Positions 24,997 through 33,783 of a stretch of 64,000 nt of DNA are shown one piece after another (the stretch's first letter is position 1; each line of letters begins with the position of its first letter). This DNA comes from Roseovarius salincola (GTDB lineage: Bacteria > Pseudomonadota > Alphaproteobacteria > Rhodobacterales > Rhodobacteraceae): contig NZ_JAPTNL010000012.1 of the NCBI RefSeq assembly GCF_026891095.1, positions 1 to 64,000 of the forward strand, in the 5' to 3' direction. The notes under the pieces are model-generated. The model was not told the DNA's origin and searched no databases. It worked only from the letters and a program-made list of their open reading frames with translations. The position numbers were made by a program, and so were the translations under genes.

Positions 24997-25754
24997 CAGT
25001 TCTCTCCCGCGATGATCAGCCGGTCGTCAAGCGAGTCCAGCAACCCGGCAAAAGGCGCGCCGGGCGCGGCTTCGGTCACGACATGGTCGGCCTCGTCGAG
25101 GTGACCGCCGACCGCCGGGGCGCGGCGACCGAATTTCGAGCTATCCGCGACGAAAACGGATTGTCTGGCGTTTTCCTGTGCCTGGCGGCGGATGCGCACC
25201 TCGGGGGCGTGGAAATCCAGCAGGGAGCCGTCGGTGTCGATCCCGGCGGCCCCGTAAATGGCGAAATCCGCGCGGTAGGCCCCGAAAAGCTCTTGTGCCA
25301 GTGGCCCTAGAATATCCCGATCAGGCAGGCGCAATTCCCCGCCGGGAATGACAATCCGCGCACCGGGTGCCTCGGAAAGGGCCATCGCCGCGTTCAGGTT
25401 GTTTGTGATGACGGTCAGGCCCTCCCGCTCGGCCAGCGCGGCGGCAACCACGGCCGGGGTCGTGCCGATGGAGAAAAACAGCGTGGCCCCGTCTGGGATC
25501 AGCCCCGCGACCTGGGCCGCGATCCTCTGCTTGGCCGCTACATTCAGCGAGGTACGCGCCGAATAGGGCAGGTTCGAACTGCCTTCGATGAATTCGGCCC
25601 CGCCGTGCAGGCGCCGCAATTTTCCCTGCGCGCAAAGCGCGTTGATATCGCGCCGGACGGTATGGGCGGAAACGTGCAGGGCAGCTGCCAGTTCGTCCAC
25701 CATGACCCGCCCGCGGGATTGTGCCGTTTCGAGAATCGCCGATTGTCTGTTCAT
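24996..25754 (-). CDS. DeoR/GlpR-family transcriptional repressor
   Basis: A 252-aa regulator. The DeoR helix-turn-helix is at about residues 5–55 (VDELAAALHVSAHTVRRDIN). The C-terminal sugar-phosphate-sensing domain carries FFSIGTTPAVVAAAL and an aspartate/glycine-rich pocket. I choose ATG 25754 (MNRQSAILET), which has AGGGGG upstream; an in-frame GTG at 25784 lies inside the operator. Members of this family bind phosphorylated sugars or glycerol-3-phosphate as inducers, fitting the phosphoesterase and Ugp-like transporter it heads. Confidence 0.9.
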   Translation of the reverse strand: MNRQSAILETAQSRGRVMVDELAAALHVSAHTVRRDINALCAQGKLRRLHGGAEFIEGSSNLPYSARTSLNVAAKQRIAAQVAGLIPDGATLFFSIGTTPAVVAAALAEREGLTVITNNLNAAMALSEAPGARIVIPGGELRLPDRDILGPLAQELFGAYRADFAIYGAAGIDTDGSLLDFHAPEVRIRRQAQENARQSVFVADSSKFGRRAPAVGGHLDEADHVVTEAAPGAPFAGLLDSLDDRLIIAGEN

Positions 25755-25768
25755 CCGGTGCCCCCTGC

Positions 25769-25784
25769 GTGCTCTTATGAGCAC
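25769..25784. promoter_or_regulatory. Operator O1 of the DeoR-type regulator
   Basis: GTGCTCTTATGAGCAC is a perfect 6-bp inverted repeat around TTAT. On the minus strand it lies just upstream of the regulator's start, immediately after a CATAAT -10-like hexamer (25792–25787). A second, nearly identical site lies 41 bp away. Binding by the adjacent regulator (autorepression) is inferred. Confidence 0.65.
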
Positions 25785-25809
25785 AAATTATGACGACTGA
25801 ATGAAATCA

Positions 25810-25825
25810 GTGCTCATAAAAGCAC
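25810..25825. promoter_or_regulatory. Operator O2 of the DeoR-type regulator
   Basis: GTGCTCATAAAAGCAC matches the reverse complement of O1 at 15 of 16 positions. It lies where the -35 region of the regulator's promoter would fall. Two operators spaced about four helical turns apart suit cooperative binding or a small DNA loop. Confidence 0.6.
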
Positions 25826-26153
25826 CGCATGTATCGGCTCACTCTGCAAGCCGCATCGAATGTCGGCAATGCGGGCTGCCGCCGCAGCATCTCAAAACCA
25901 CCTCGAATGACGTGTGTGGATGGCTCCTGCATTGCAAGCGTTTTTGTGATTGCGACGGTCTGTCAGTACAGTCGTGTGTCCGGCCTGTTTGCGCGGCGGT
26001 CGCCACTGGCCCTGATGAGTTCCGCAAGCAAGGTTCCTATCGGCTAAACGACCTCTGAAGGCCGGGACATTCGTCGGAGTGTTCTTGCTTTTGGTTGACT
26101 TCGTTTCGGATCATCACATCAAGCGTCTTGCATCTCTTGGCAGGTTGGTCCGA

Positions 26154-27173
26154 TCAGGCGACCGGCTGCCGATATTCTTCACGTTTCGTTAGAAGTGCCC
26201 AGATGATCCGGGCGGATTTGTTCGCCATGGCAACGGTCGCGAGCCGGAATGGCTTCTCGGCCAGCATCTTGGCGGTCCAAGTGTCGGCTTTCTCTGGCTT
26301 GTTCTTTGCCATCAGCGCCCGTGATGTCATTCCGACGATCAACAGCTTTCTGATATACCGGTCACCCTTCTTGGTAATCCGTCCAAGACGTTCCTTTCCA
26401 CCACTCGATTTGTTCAGGGGTGTCAGCCCCAGCCACGCCGCCAGATCGCGTCCGGTCCTGAACTGTCTTGCATCTCCGATGGTTGCGACGATGGCAGACG
26501 CCGTGATCGGGCCAATCCCGGGCATACGCATCAGCCGCCGGGCATCGGCGTCCAGCCATGCATGTTGTTCGATCAGCTTCGTTAGCCCGTCGATGCGAGC
26601 ATTGAGGCCGTTCAATTGATGACACATTACGCCGAGAATACCGTCTGCAATCTCTGGTATCTCCAAGCGCTCTTCGGTGCCGAACTCACGGGCAAACTTG
26701 GACACCGCCTCAATACCGGTGGGCAAGACATGCCCGAACTCCCGCAGGATACTGCGGATCATGTTCACGACCTGGGTGCGCTGGCGCACGACCAGATCCC
26801 TCGCACGATGGATTGCGAGCACGGCCTGTTGGTCGTCAGACTTGATCTCAACAAACCGCATCGTTGGGCGGCGCACAGCTTCGCAGATCGCTTCGGCATC
26901 GGCCGCGTCCGTCTTGCCGCGCTTCACGTAGGGTTTGACATAGGCTGCAGGCATGAGCCGAACGTCGTGGCCTAACTTGCGCAGCTCGCGACCCCAATGA
27001 TGGGCTGATCCGCACGCCTCCATGCCCACAACACAACGCGGCAGTGTCTCAAAGAATGTCAGCAGTTTTGCGCGCTTGATCTTCTTGTTGACGATCCGGC
27101 GTCCCGTCGCGGAGACGCAGTGAACCTGAAAAACATCCTTGGCCAAATCCAAGCCTACGGTCTTTACTGTCAT
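26154..27173 (-). CDS. IS110-family transposase (DEDD recombinase)
   Basis: A 339-aa transposase. The N-terminal DEDD catalytic domain starts with GLDLAKDVFQVH and contains GMEACGSAHHWGREL and KTDAADAEAI. The C-terminal transposase_20 region has MRMPGIGPITASAIVATIG and the conserved serine in LNKSSGGKERLG. Length is usual and no disruption is seen. The start at 27173 has AAGGAAAGGAG upstream. Part of this site can pair with the right-end repeat, probably blocking translation of read-in transcripts. Confidence 0.93.
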   Translation of the reverse strand: MTVKTVGLDLAKDVFQVHCVSATGRRIVNKKIKRAKLLTFFETLPRCVVGMEACGSAHHWGRELRKLGHDVRLMPAAYVKPYVKRGKTDAADAEAICEAVRRPTMRFVEIKSDDQQAVLAIHRARDLVVRQRTQVVNMIRSILREFGHVLPTGIEAVSKFAREFGTEERLEIPEIADGILGVMCHQLNGLNARIDGLTKLIEQHAWLDADARRLMRMPGIGPITASAIVATIGDARQFRTGRDLAAWLGLTPLNKSSGGKERLGRITKKGDRYIRKLLIVGMTSRALMAKNKPEKADTWTAKMLAEKPFRLATVAMANKSARIIWALLTKREEYRQPVA

Positions 27174-27174
27174 T

Positions 27175-27248
27175 GGATGGCTCCTTTCCTTGCAGTCGAT
27201 GACAACTGCACTTTGGCACGTTTGATGCCGGTGGAGCAGGAGCCATCC
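27175..27248 (-). promoter_or_regulatory. Hairpin that can hide the transposase ribosome-binding site
   Basis: GGATGGCTCC (27175–27184) and GGAGCCATCC (27239–27248) are perfect complements. The first arm contains the GGAG of the transposase ribosome-binding site. The second is part of the element's right-end repeat. A transcript entering from outside would carry both arms and could fold to block translation, as known for several IS elements. Confidence 0.5.
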
Positions 27249-27250
27249 AC

Positions 27251-27593
27251 CTCATCCACTTTGGGCCGTTTTGGGAAGGTTTCACGGCACGACCGGCTTC
27301 TGTCGTTGTGGTTGCATGCCCGAACCTGGGGCGTTTATGAGCGGGAGACTGTTAGCATCCAGGCGCTGGCGAGATGCGCCAAGTGTCACCTGTCTCCACG
27401 GCTGGTGCCAACGAAGGTGTGGGTGGACATTAAATCCGCATTAGACAACTGATTTCATTATTATTTTCCGTAAATCTGGTACATTTTACCTCACGCAATA
27501 TCAATAATTTAGCGGGTGCGCTGTAAACCGGTTCTTGATGGTTTCCATCGATTGATCGCTTGCGTTCTGCTCAGGATTGTATTCCCTGGGAGC
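27251..27593. other. A+T-rich leader region before the nuclease/helicase cassette
   Basis: About 340 bases without a supported gene. The right half (about 27430–27520) is strikingly A+T-rich compared with the surroundings and probably holds the promoter of the HNH–helicase pair. A frame opening at 27516 joins the HNH gene but lacks a ribosome-binding site. Confidence 0.5.
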
Positions 27594-28517
27594 ATGACAA
27601 AGCTTGTGCTGCTACATAAGGCGAACTCTATTTATGACGACGAGCCTGATGTCGTCTACGACTTTCCGCGGAGCTACCTCACGGCTGTCCGAGAGGCCTT
27701 GGGCGACTGGATCATTTACTATGAGCCAGTGAAGGCTGGGCCGCGTGGGTATTTCGCGGTTGCAAAGATCGAGCAGGTGATCCCGAAGCCCGGGGTTGAG
27801 GGTCGCTTCCTCGCCATGATCGAGCCAGGCAGCTTCCTGCCGTTCGACACTGAAGTTCCAAGGCTGATCGATGGCAGCCCATTGGAACAGGCACTCACGG
27901 AACCAGATGGAACCCCGAAGAAGGGTGGCGCCGTGCAGCTCGCGGTTCGGCGTCTCCCGGATGAGGATTTCGCTCGGATCGTGCGATTGGGGCTTCCTGA
28001 CGACCTCGAGAGGCAAGAAGCGACACGATACGATCCAGAGGGTTCTGAGGTGGCCGAGGAGGCCGGGATTTTCGAGCGTCCGGTTCTGGAACGTCTCACT
28101 CGGCGCCCATACCGGGATGTCGCGTTCCGCCGGAAGGTGCGTGAGGCTTACGACTACCGCTGCGCCATGTCCGGGCTGAAGCTCAGAAACGGCGGAGGGC
28201 GCCCGGAGGTGCAAGCCGCCCATATCCGCCCGGTAGAACATAACGGCAGCGATTCCGTGAGAAACGGGCTGGCGCTGTCAGGTACATTGCATTGGATGTT
28301 TGATCGTGGGCTGATCTCGGTCGCCGATGACAACGAAACAATCCTTGTGTCTCGCAACAAGGTGCCGGGTGATGTCGTCGACCGGCTGTTAAGCCCGGAT
28401 GGAAAGATCTGGCAACCTGAGGACAAAAGAAACTGGCCGCACCCCGCAAATCTGAAATGGCACCGGGAGAACATTTTTGGTCAGATGGTTGCTGAAGGTT
28501 CCGCTCCGTGGGAATAG
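27594..28517 (+). CDS. HNH endonuclease with possible N-terminal DNA-reader domain
   Basis: A 307-aa protein. The C-terminal HNH nuclease (HNH_2 type) has C/H-rich YRCAMSGLKL, then H210 in QAAHIRPVEH, N224 in VRNGLALS and H233 in TLHWMFDRGL. The N-terminal 130 residues (YDFPRSYL, GDWIIYYEP, YFAVAKIEQV) match a segment I recall from other HNH proteins of restriction type, perhaps a PUA-like fold that recognises modified bases. The start at 27594 (MTKLVLLHKA) has GGGAGC upstream. The giant helicase gene follows 16 bases later, so the two are one operon. Confidence 0.8.
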   Translation: MTKLVLLHKANSIYDDEPDVVYDFPRSYLTAVREALGDWIIYYEPVKAGPRGYFAVAKIEQVIPKPGVEGRFLAMIEPGSFLPFDTEVPRLIDGSPLEQALTEPDGTPKKGGAVQLAVRRLPDEDFARIVRLGLPDDLERQEATRYDPEGSEVAEEAGIFERPVLERLTRRPYRDVAFRRKVREAYDYRCAMSGLKLRNGGGRPEVQAAHIRPVEHNGSDSVRNGLALSGTLHWMFDRGLISVADDNETILVSRNKVPGDVVDRLLSPDGKIWQPEDKRNWPHPANLKWHRENIFGQMVAEGSAPWE

Positions 28518-28533
28518 ATATTAACCTGCCAGT

Positions 28534-31500
28534 ATGAAAAACATAATTTCCCGCGGCATATCAAAGGCCCTTGGCCGAGGCCGCCCACAGCAGCCTGGAA
28601 AGGCCGAGGCTGATCCGCCGGGAATTGACAGTGTTCAAATGCCGCGGGAACAAACCAGAATCTTGTCGCGCTGTCTGTCGATTGATCTCGAGGTCGAACC
28701 CAAGGAAGCTCAGATATTCGCCTTTGCAGCCGTGCCGGAAGGCGATGGAGAGGGGATTGTTCATCGGCACGGTGACCCGAAGGCCGCGCTTGAAAAACTC
28801 GACCTGTTTTGCGCCGGTTTTGCACATGTCATTGGGCACAATATTCTGCGCCATGACCTGCCGCATCTCATGGCGGTCTCGCCGGGCTTTGCAAAGCTTG
28901 CGGATGGCCCGATTGACACGCTGTGGCTCAACCCCTTGGCGTTCCCGCGCAATCCCTATCATCATCTGATCAAACACTACCGCGATGGGCGGCTTCAAAG
29001 TGGTCACGTCAACGATCCCGAGTTCGACGCGCGTCTTGTGTTCGAGGTCCTTCGCAACCAGATCGACGCCTTCTTATCGCTGCACGCGTTGTCGCCAGAG
29101 ACGGTGATGGCCTATCACTGGCTGTGCTGCCGAGGACCCGGTAGCGACGGTTTTGATCGCTTGTTCAGCGACGTGCGCGGGGCGTCCATCCCGACAGAAG
29201 CGGAAGCGCACGCGGCCATTCAGAAGCTTCTGGAAGAGGCGGCCTGCGGCGCGCAGGTGGGCGCCGTGCTCGAGCGGCTCTCGGACACCAAGCTGGGCTG
29301 GCCGATGGCATATGCCCTTGCCTGGATTTCGGTTGCTGGTGGGGATTCTGTCATGCCGCCCTGGGTGCGGGCGCAGTTCCGTGACGCAGCCCGGCTCGTC
29401 AAGGACCTGAGGGATACGAATTGTCGTGATCCGAACTGTGCCTATTGCGCAGAGCACAACGATCCCACCCGCGCACTCGAACGCTGGTTCGGCTTTCCAG
29501 GTTTTCGCCCGGAACCGGTCGACGAGGACGGATGCCCGCTTCAGGAAAAGATCGTGGCGACGGCCATGGAAGGCGACAACCTGCTGGGCATCCTGCCGAC
29601 GGGCACGGGCAAATCCATCTGCTACCAGATCCCCGCGCTGTCTCGGTTCGACAAGACCGGGGCCTTGACCGTCGTCATATCGCCGCTTGTGGCGCTGATG
29701 GCGGACCAGGTTCAGGGCTTGGTTCGGGCCGGAATTTCCTCGGCGGTTACAATTAACGGGCTATTGTCTTTGCCCGAGCGTCAGGATGCGCTCGACAAGG
29801 TGCGGCTTGGGGATGCTGCGATCCTTTTGATTTCGCCCGAACAATTGCGCAGCACAACAGTTCGGTCTGTTCTGGCACAGCGCGAGGTGGGGCTGTGGGT
29901 GCTGGACGAGGCGCACTGCGTATCCAAATGGGGGCACGATTTCCGACCCGACTATCGCTACGTTTCGCGATTTATTAAGGAAAGCTCAGGCGACGAACCG
30001 GCTCCGGTGCTTTGCTTGACCGCAACGGCAAAGCCGGACGTCGTGCAGGACATCCGCAGTCATTTCAAAGAGCGGTTAGGATCCGAGCTGGCGTTGATCG
30101 ACGGTGGCGCATCGCGCTCGAACCTAAGCTTCCAGGTGTTGCCAACGCAGCGGGCAACCAAGATGACCGATATCCTCGACACGATCGAGGCCCAGCTTCC
30201 AAGTGAGGGTGCGTCGGGGGCGGTCGTCTATTGCGCGACCCGGAACGCCACCGAGCGCGTGGCGGAGTTCTTAAAACAACAGGGCATCGCCGCTGACCGG
30301 TATCATGCGGGCCTTAGCGCCGATGACAAGCGTGAGATCCAGGAGGACTTCCGCGTCGGTAATCTGCGCGTAATCGCGGCCACCAACGCCTTTGGGATGG
30401 GGGTCGACAAGCCGGACATCCGTCTGGTGGTTCACGGGGACGTGCCGGGGTCGCTGGAAAACTATCTGCAAGAGGCGGGGCGCGCGGGACGGGACCGCGA
30501 GCCTGCAAACTGCGTCCTTCTGTTCAACACCGAAGACGTCGATCGTCAGTTCAGCCTCAGCGCGCGGTCTCGACTCGCGCGGCACGAGATCGGCGCGATC
30601 CTGAAGGCGCTTCGGCGCCTTGATGCACGGACCGGAAAAGGCGGTGAGATCGTTGCGACCCCGGGCGAGATCGTTCACGAAGAGAAAGATCGAGATTTCC
30701 TGCGAGACAGTCATACCGACGATACGCGGGTGAAGACGGCCGTCGCCTGGCTGGAAGAGGCGCACCTTCTGAACCGTGAAGAAAACCGGGTGCAGGTGTT
30801 TCCTGCCTCGCTCCGGGTAAGGAGCATGCACGAGGTCCGCGAAATCCTTGCATCCGCCGAGATCACCGAGCGGCGGCGGCAGGATCTGGCCGCCATCGTG
30901 CAGCATATCATCAACGCGCCGCAGGAAGAGGGCATCACCACGGACGAACTTTGCGGGGTCAGTGGGCTGACAGTGTCGGGCGTGCGCAAGGCCTTGGCGG
31001 ATCTCGAAGCCCTGGGGATTGCAAAGGATGATACAAACATCACCATCTTCGTGCATGTGCGTGTCGAGAATGCCTCGCCGAAGCGGTTCGAAGCGGCATC
31101 CCGGTTGGAAGCCGACCTGATTGCGATCCTTAGAGAGCAAGCGCCAGACGCGGACATCAACGAGGCTTTGCCCTGCCATCTGGCCTTGGTGGCGCAGGCC
31201 CTGCGGGAGCAGGGACACGCCTCTGTGCGGCCCGACATTGTCGAGGGGTTGCTCCGTGGGATTGCGCAGGATGGCCGCGACATGGATGGCGGCAAAGGCA
31301 ATATCGGCCTGCGCAAGGTGTCCAAAGGCAGTCTGATGGTGCGACTGCAAAGATCGTTGGCGGTAATCGAGCAGACCGCTCAGCTTCGCAGGCAGGCGGC
31401 AGAGCGGTTGGTTTCATACTTGATCGACAAGGTTCAGGCCGGCCTGCGTGGGAAAGATGTTCCTGTCGAGACCACGCTTGGCGACCTTCTTGCCGCGATC

Positions 31501-33783
31501 AACAGCGATGCGCTATTGCGGGCATCTGTCAACGACCCGTCAAAGCTGATGGACCGTGCGCTTCTGTGGCTACACGAACAGCAGGTGGTGACTTTGGGCA
31601 AGGGATTGTCCGTGTTCCGCTCGGCCATGACGTTGCACATCAATCCGAAAGGCGGTGGCTTTACCACCCAGCATTTCGCGCCGCTCGAAGACCATTACAG
31701 CGAACAGACCGTTCAGACCCACGTGATGGCGGCTTATGCCACCAAAGGCATCGACGATATGGATCAGGCCCAGCGGCTCGCACATGACTATTTCGCAATG
31801 GAGCAGTCCGACTTCATGAAATCTTGGATGCCAGGGAAAAATTCGGAGTACAGACGGCAAGCAACGCCCCAGTCTTACGCCGAAATCGTCGACAACCTGG
31901 GAAATTCGACACAAGAGCAGATCGTGCGTGACGACCGCGAGCAGACCAATGTGCTTGTGCTCGCGGGGCCGGGATCAGGCAAGACACGCGTGTTGGTCCA
32001 TCGTGTTGCCTATCTGGTCAGGATCAAGCGCGAAGACCCAAACGGTATACTGGTGCTTGCCTATAATCGTCACGCGGCCGCAGAGATCCGGGAACGCCTG
32101 CGCCTACTGATTGGCGAAGATGCCCGCTTCGTGACAGTCTTGACCATCCATGCCTTGGCCATGCGGTTGGTTGGCGCGAGTTTCGCTGGACAGGCAGGGT
32201 CCGATGAACCTGATTTTGAGACGCTGCTGACCGATGCCGCACGTCTCTTGCGTGGCGATGGGCTGGACAAAGTCGAGGCCGAAGCGTTGCGAGAGACCTT
32301 GATCCAGGGGTTCCGCTGGATTCTCGTAGACGAATATCAGGACGTGGGGTCCGAGGAATACGCCTTGATCGCTGCGGTGGCCGGTCGCAGCATTGACGAC
32401 CCCGATCAACGGATCAGCCTGTTCGCGGTCGGCGATGACGACCAGAATATCTATGCGTTTGCCGGTGCATCGGTGCGTCACATTCGGCAATTCGAACAGG
32501 ATTATTCAGCCAAGCCGGTCTTTCTGACCGACAATTATCGCTCGTCGAAAAACATCATCAGCGCAGCCAACGCCGTGATCGAAGGATCTCGGGAACGTAT
32601 GAAAACAGCGCATGGGATTACCGTTGACCAATCGCGGCGAAAGGACTTGGCCGGGGGTATCATGGAAGGCCTCGACCCGGTTGCGCAGGGGCGGGTCCAA
32701 ATTCTTGGCTGTCCGGCCGGAAATGACGCTCAGGCCCTTGCAGCGGTCAACGAGATGCTCCGCCTGTCAAAACTTATCCCGGATTGGAGCTGGAAGGGCG
32801 CGGCAATCATTTCTCGAGATTGGCGCAAGCTTCTGTCGGTCCGCGACTTTGCCGAGGCGCATGGAATTCCTGTTGAAATGGCGAACGAGAACTTGCCAAG
32901 TGTGTGGCGCACCCGTGAGATGCAGACATTTATCGGCGGTCTGCGCGAGCGGCATGGGGCTATGGTCAGCTTGGGCAACCTGACCGAAACCCTGAATGCG
33001 ATACCCGCAAGCCGTTGGACTGACCGGATCGGCGAGGGTCTTGGCCAACTTGCGCGTGAAGTTGATGGCAAATCGCTCCCGACCCCCGACGTGATCGAAT
33101 GGTTTGCTGAATGGTCGAAGGATTCATGGGGCGAGCAGCGCGGCCTCAAATTGTTGACGGCGCACCGCGCGAAGGGCCTCGAATTCGACGATGTCGTGAT
33201 CCTGGATGGTGGTTGGGAACGGCCCTCGCGAAACGAAGATCAAGACGCGCCGAGGCGATTGTTCTATGTCGCCATGACACGTGCGCGGCGCAATTTGATC
33301 GTCATGAGCAATGACAATCACGAATACCTTCCCACCGAGTCGCCTTCCGTGATCACGCGGCACGTGGTGCCCGACTTGGCGACGGTCCCTCGACCGCGCC
33401 GGTTCTTTCAATCGCCCGAACTGAAGATGGTCGACCTGTCATTCGCAGGACGCCAAGGTGATCGGCACATTGTTCATGAAGCGATCGCCGAAGCACAGGT
33501 CGGCGCGCCAGTCAGGCTCTCCAGTGTCGGGGATCGCTGGCAGATCGAGGATTCTCGAGGGCGGGTCCTCGGGCGGATGTCAAAAGCATTCGCGCCACCG
33601 ATTGGCACGAAATTTGTCACCGGCGAGATCGCGGCCATTATACAGTGGAGTAGAGAGGATGCCGATGAGCGCTTTCATCACTTGCTGAAGCGCGCCAATT
33701 GGGAAGTCGTTGTCCCTGAACTGGTCTTCGAAGAGGTTAAGGGGGCTGAAAGGGTTTTCAGAAAGGATCATAACGGCAAGTAG
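28534..33783 (+). CDS. Giant DEDD exonuclease–RecQ helicase–UvrD helicase fusion
   Basis: A 1749-aa protein. Residues about 45–190 look like a DEDD 3'-5' exonuclease (D51-x-E53 in SIDLEVEP; GHNILRHD with D108). Residues about 335–690 are a RecQ helicase: Walker A LPTGTGKS (about 354–361), DEAH at 458, LTATA, and QEAGRAGRD near 646–654. A long helical linker follows. Residues about 1120–1600 form a UvrD-type helicase: GPGSGKT (1145), VDEYQDV (1266), GDDDQNIYAF (1300), NYRS, TAHRAKGLEF (1542) and YVAMTRAR (1578). All ATPase motifs are intact. The ATG at 28534 follows the HNH stop by 16 bases. I know no named system with this order. Confidence 0.88.
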   Translation: MKNIISRGISKALGRGRPQQPGKAEADPPGIDSVQMPREQTRILSRCLSIDLEVEPKEAQIFAFAAVPEGDGEGIVHRHGDPKAALEKLDLFCAGFAHVIGHNILRHDLPHLMAVSPGFAKLADGPIDTLWLNPLAFPRNPYHHLIKHYRDGRLQSGHVNDPEFDARLVFEVLRNQIDAFLSLHALSPETVMAYHWLCCRGPGSDGFDRLFSDVRGASIPTEAEAHAAIQKLLEEAACGAQVGAVLERLSDTKLGWPMAYALAWISVAGGDSVMPPWVRAQFRDAARLVKDLRDTNCRDPNCAYCAEHNDPTRALERWFGFPGFRPEPVDEDGCPLQEKIVATAMEGDNLLGILPTGTGKSICYQIPALSRFDKTGALTVVISPLVALMADQVQGLVRAGISSAVTINGLLSLPERQDALDKVRLGDAAILLISPEQLRSTTVRSVLAQREVGLWVLDEAHCVSKWGHDFRPDYRYVSRFIKESSGDEPAPVLCLTATAKPDVVQDIRSHFKERLGSELALIDGGASRSNLSFQVLPTQRATKMTDILDTIEAQLPSEGASGAVVYCATRNATERVAEFLKQQGIAADRYHAGLSADDKREIQEDFRVGNLRVIAATNAFGMGVDKPDIRLVVHGDVPGSLENYLQEAGRAGRDREPANCVLLFNTEDVDRQFSLSARSRLARHEIGAILKALRRLDARTGKGGEIVATPGEIVHEEKDRDFLRDSHTDDTRVKTAVAWLEEAHLLNREENRVQVFPASLRVRSMHEVREILASAEITERRRQDLAAIVQHIINAPQEEGITTDELCGVSGLTVSGVRKALADLEALGIAKDDTNITIFVHVRVENASPKRFEAASRLEADLIAILREQAPDADINEALPCHLALVAQALREQGHASVRPDIVEGLLRGIAQDGRDMDGGKGNIGLRKVSKGSLMVRLQRSLAVIEQTAQLRRQAAERLVSYLIDKVQAGLRGKDVPVETTLGDLLAAINSDALLRASVNDPSKLMDRALLWLHEQQVVTLGKGLSVFRSAMTLHINPKGGGFTTQHFAPLEDHYSEQTVQTHVMAAYATKGIDDMDQAQRLAHDYFAMEQSDFMKSWMPGKNSEYRRQATPQSYAEIVDNLGNSTQEQIVRDDREQTNVLVLAGPGSGKTRVLVHRVAYLVRIKREDPNGILVLAYNRHAAAEIRERLRLLIGEDARFVTVLTIHALAMRLVGASFAGQAGSDEPDFETLLTDAARLLRGDGLDKVEAEALRETLIQGFRWILVDEYQDVGSEEYALIAAVAGRSIDDPDQRISLFAVGDDDQNIYAFAGASVRHIRQFEQDYSAKPVFLTDNYRSSKNIISAANAVIEGSRERMKTAHGITVDQSRRKDLAGGIMEGLDPVAQGRVQILGCPAGNDAQALAAVNEMLRLSKLIPDWSWKGAAIISRDWRKLLSVRDFAEAHGIPVEMANENLPSVWRTREMQTFIGGLRERHGAMVSLGNLTETLNAIPASRWTDRIGEGLGQLAREVDGKSLPTPDVIEWFAEWSKDSWGEQRGLKLLTAHRAKGLEFDDVVILDGGWERPSRNEDQDAPRRLFYVAMTRARRNLIVMSNDNHEYLPTESPSVITRHVVPDLATVPRPRRFFQSPELKMVDLSFAGRQGDRHIVHEAIAEAQVGAPVRLSSVGDRWQIEDSRGRVLGRMSKAFAPPIGTKFVTGEIAAIIQWSREDADERFHHLLKRANWEVVVPELVFEEVKGAERVFRKDHNGK

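Larger units (their letters stand above)
25916..27250 (-). mobile_element. IS110-family (IS1111 subgroup) insertion sequence
   Basis: The element is framed by perfect 15-bp inverted repeats: GTGGATGGCTCCTGC at 25916–25930 and its complement at 27236–27250. Subterminal inverted repeats of this kind, absent in other IS110 members, define the IS1111 subgroup. The true tips may lie a few bases outside. The transposase inside is intact, so the element may still move. It forms the left edge of the accessory island. Confidence 0.75.
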
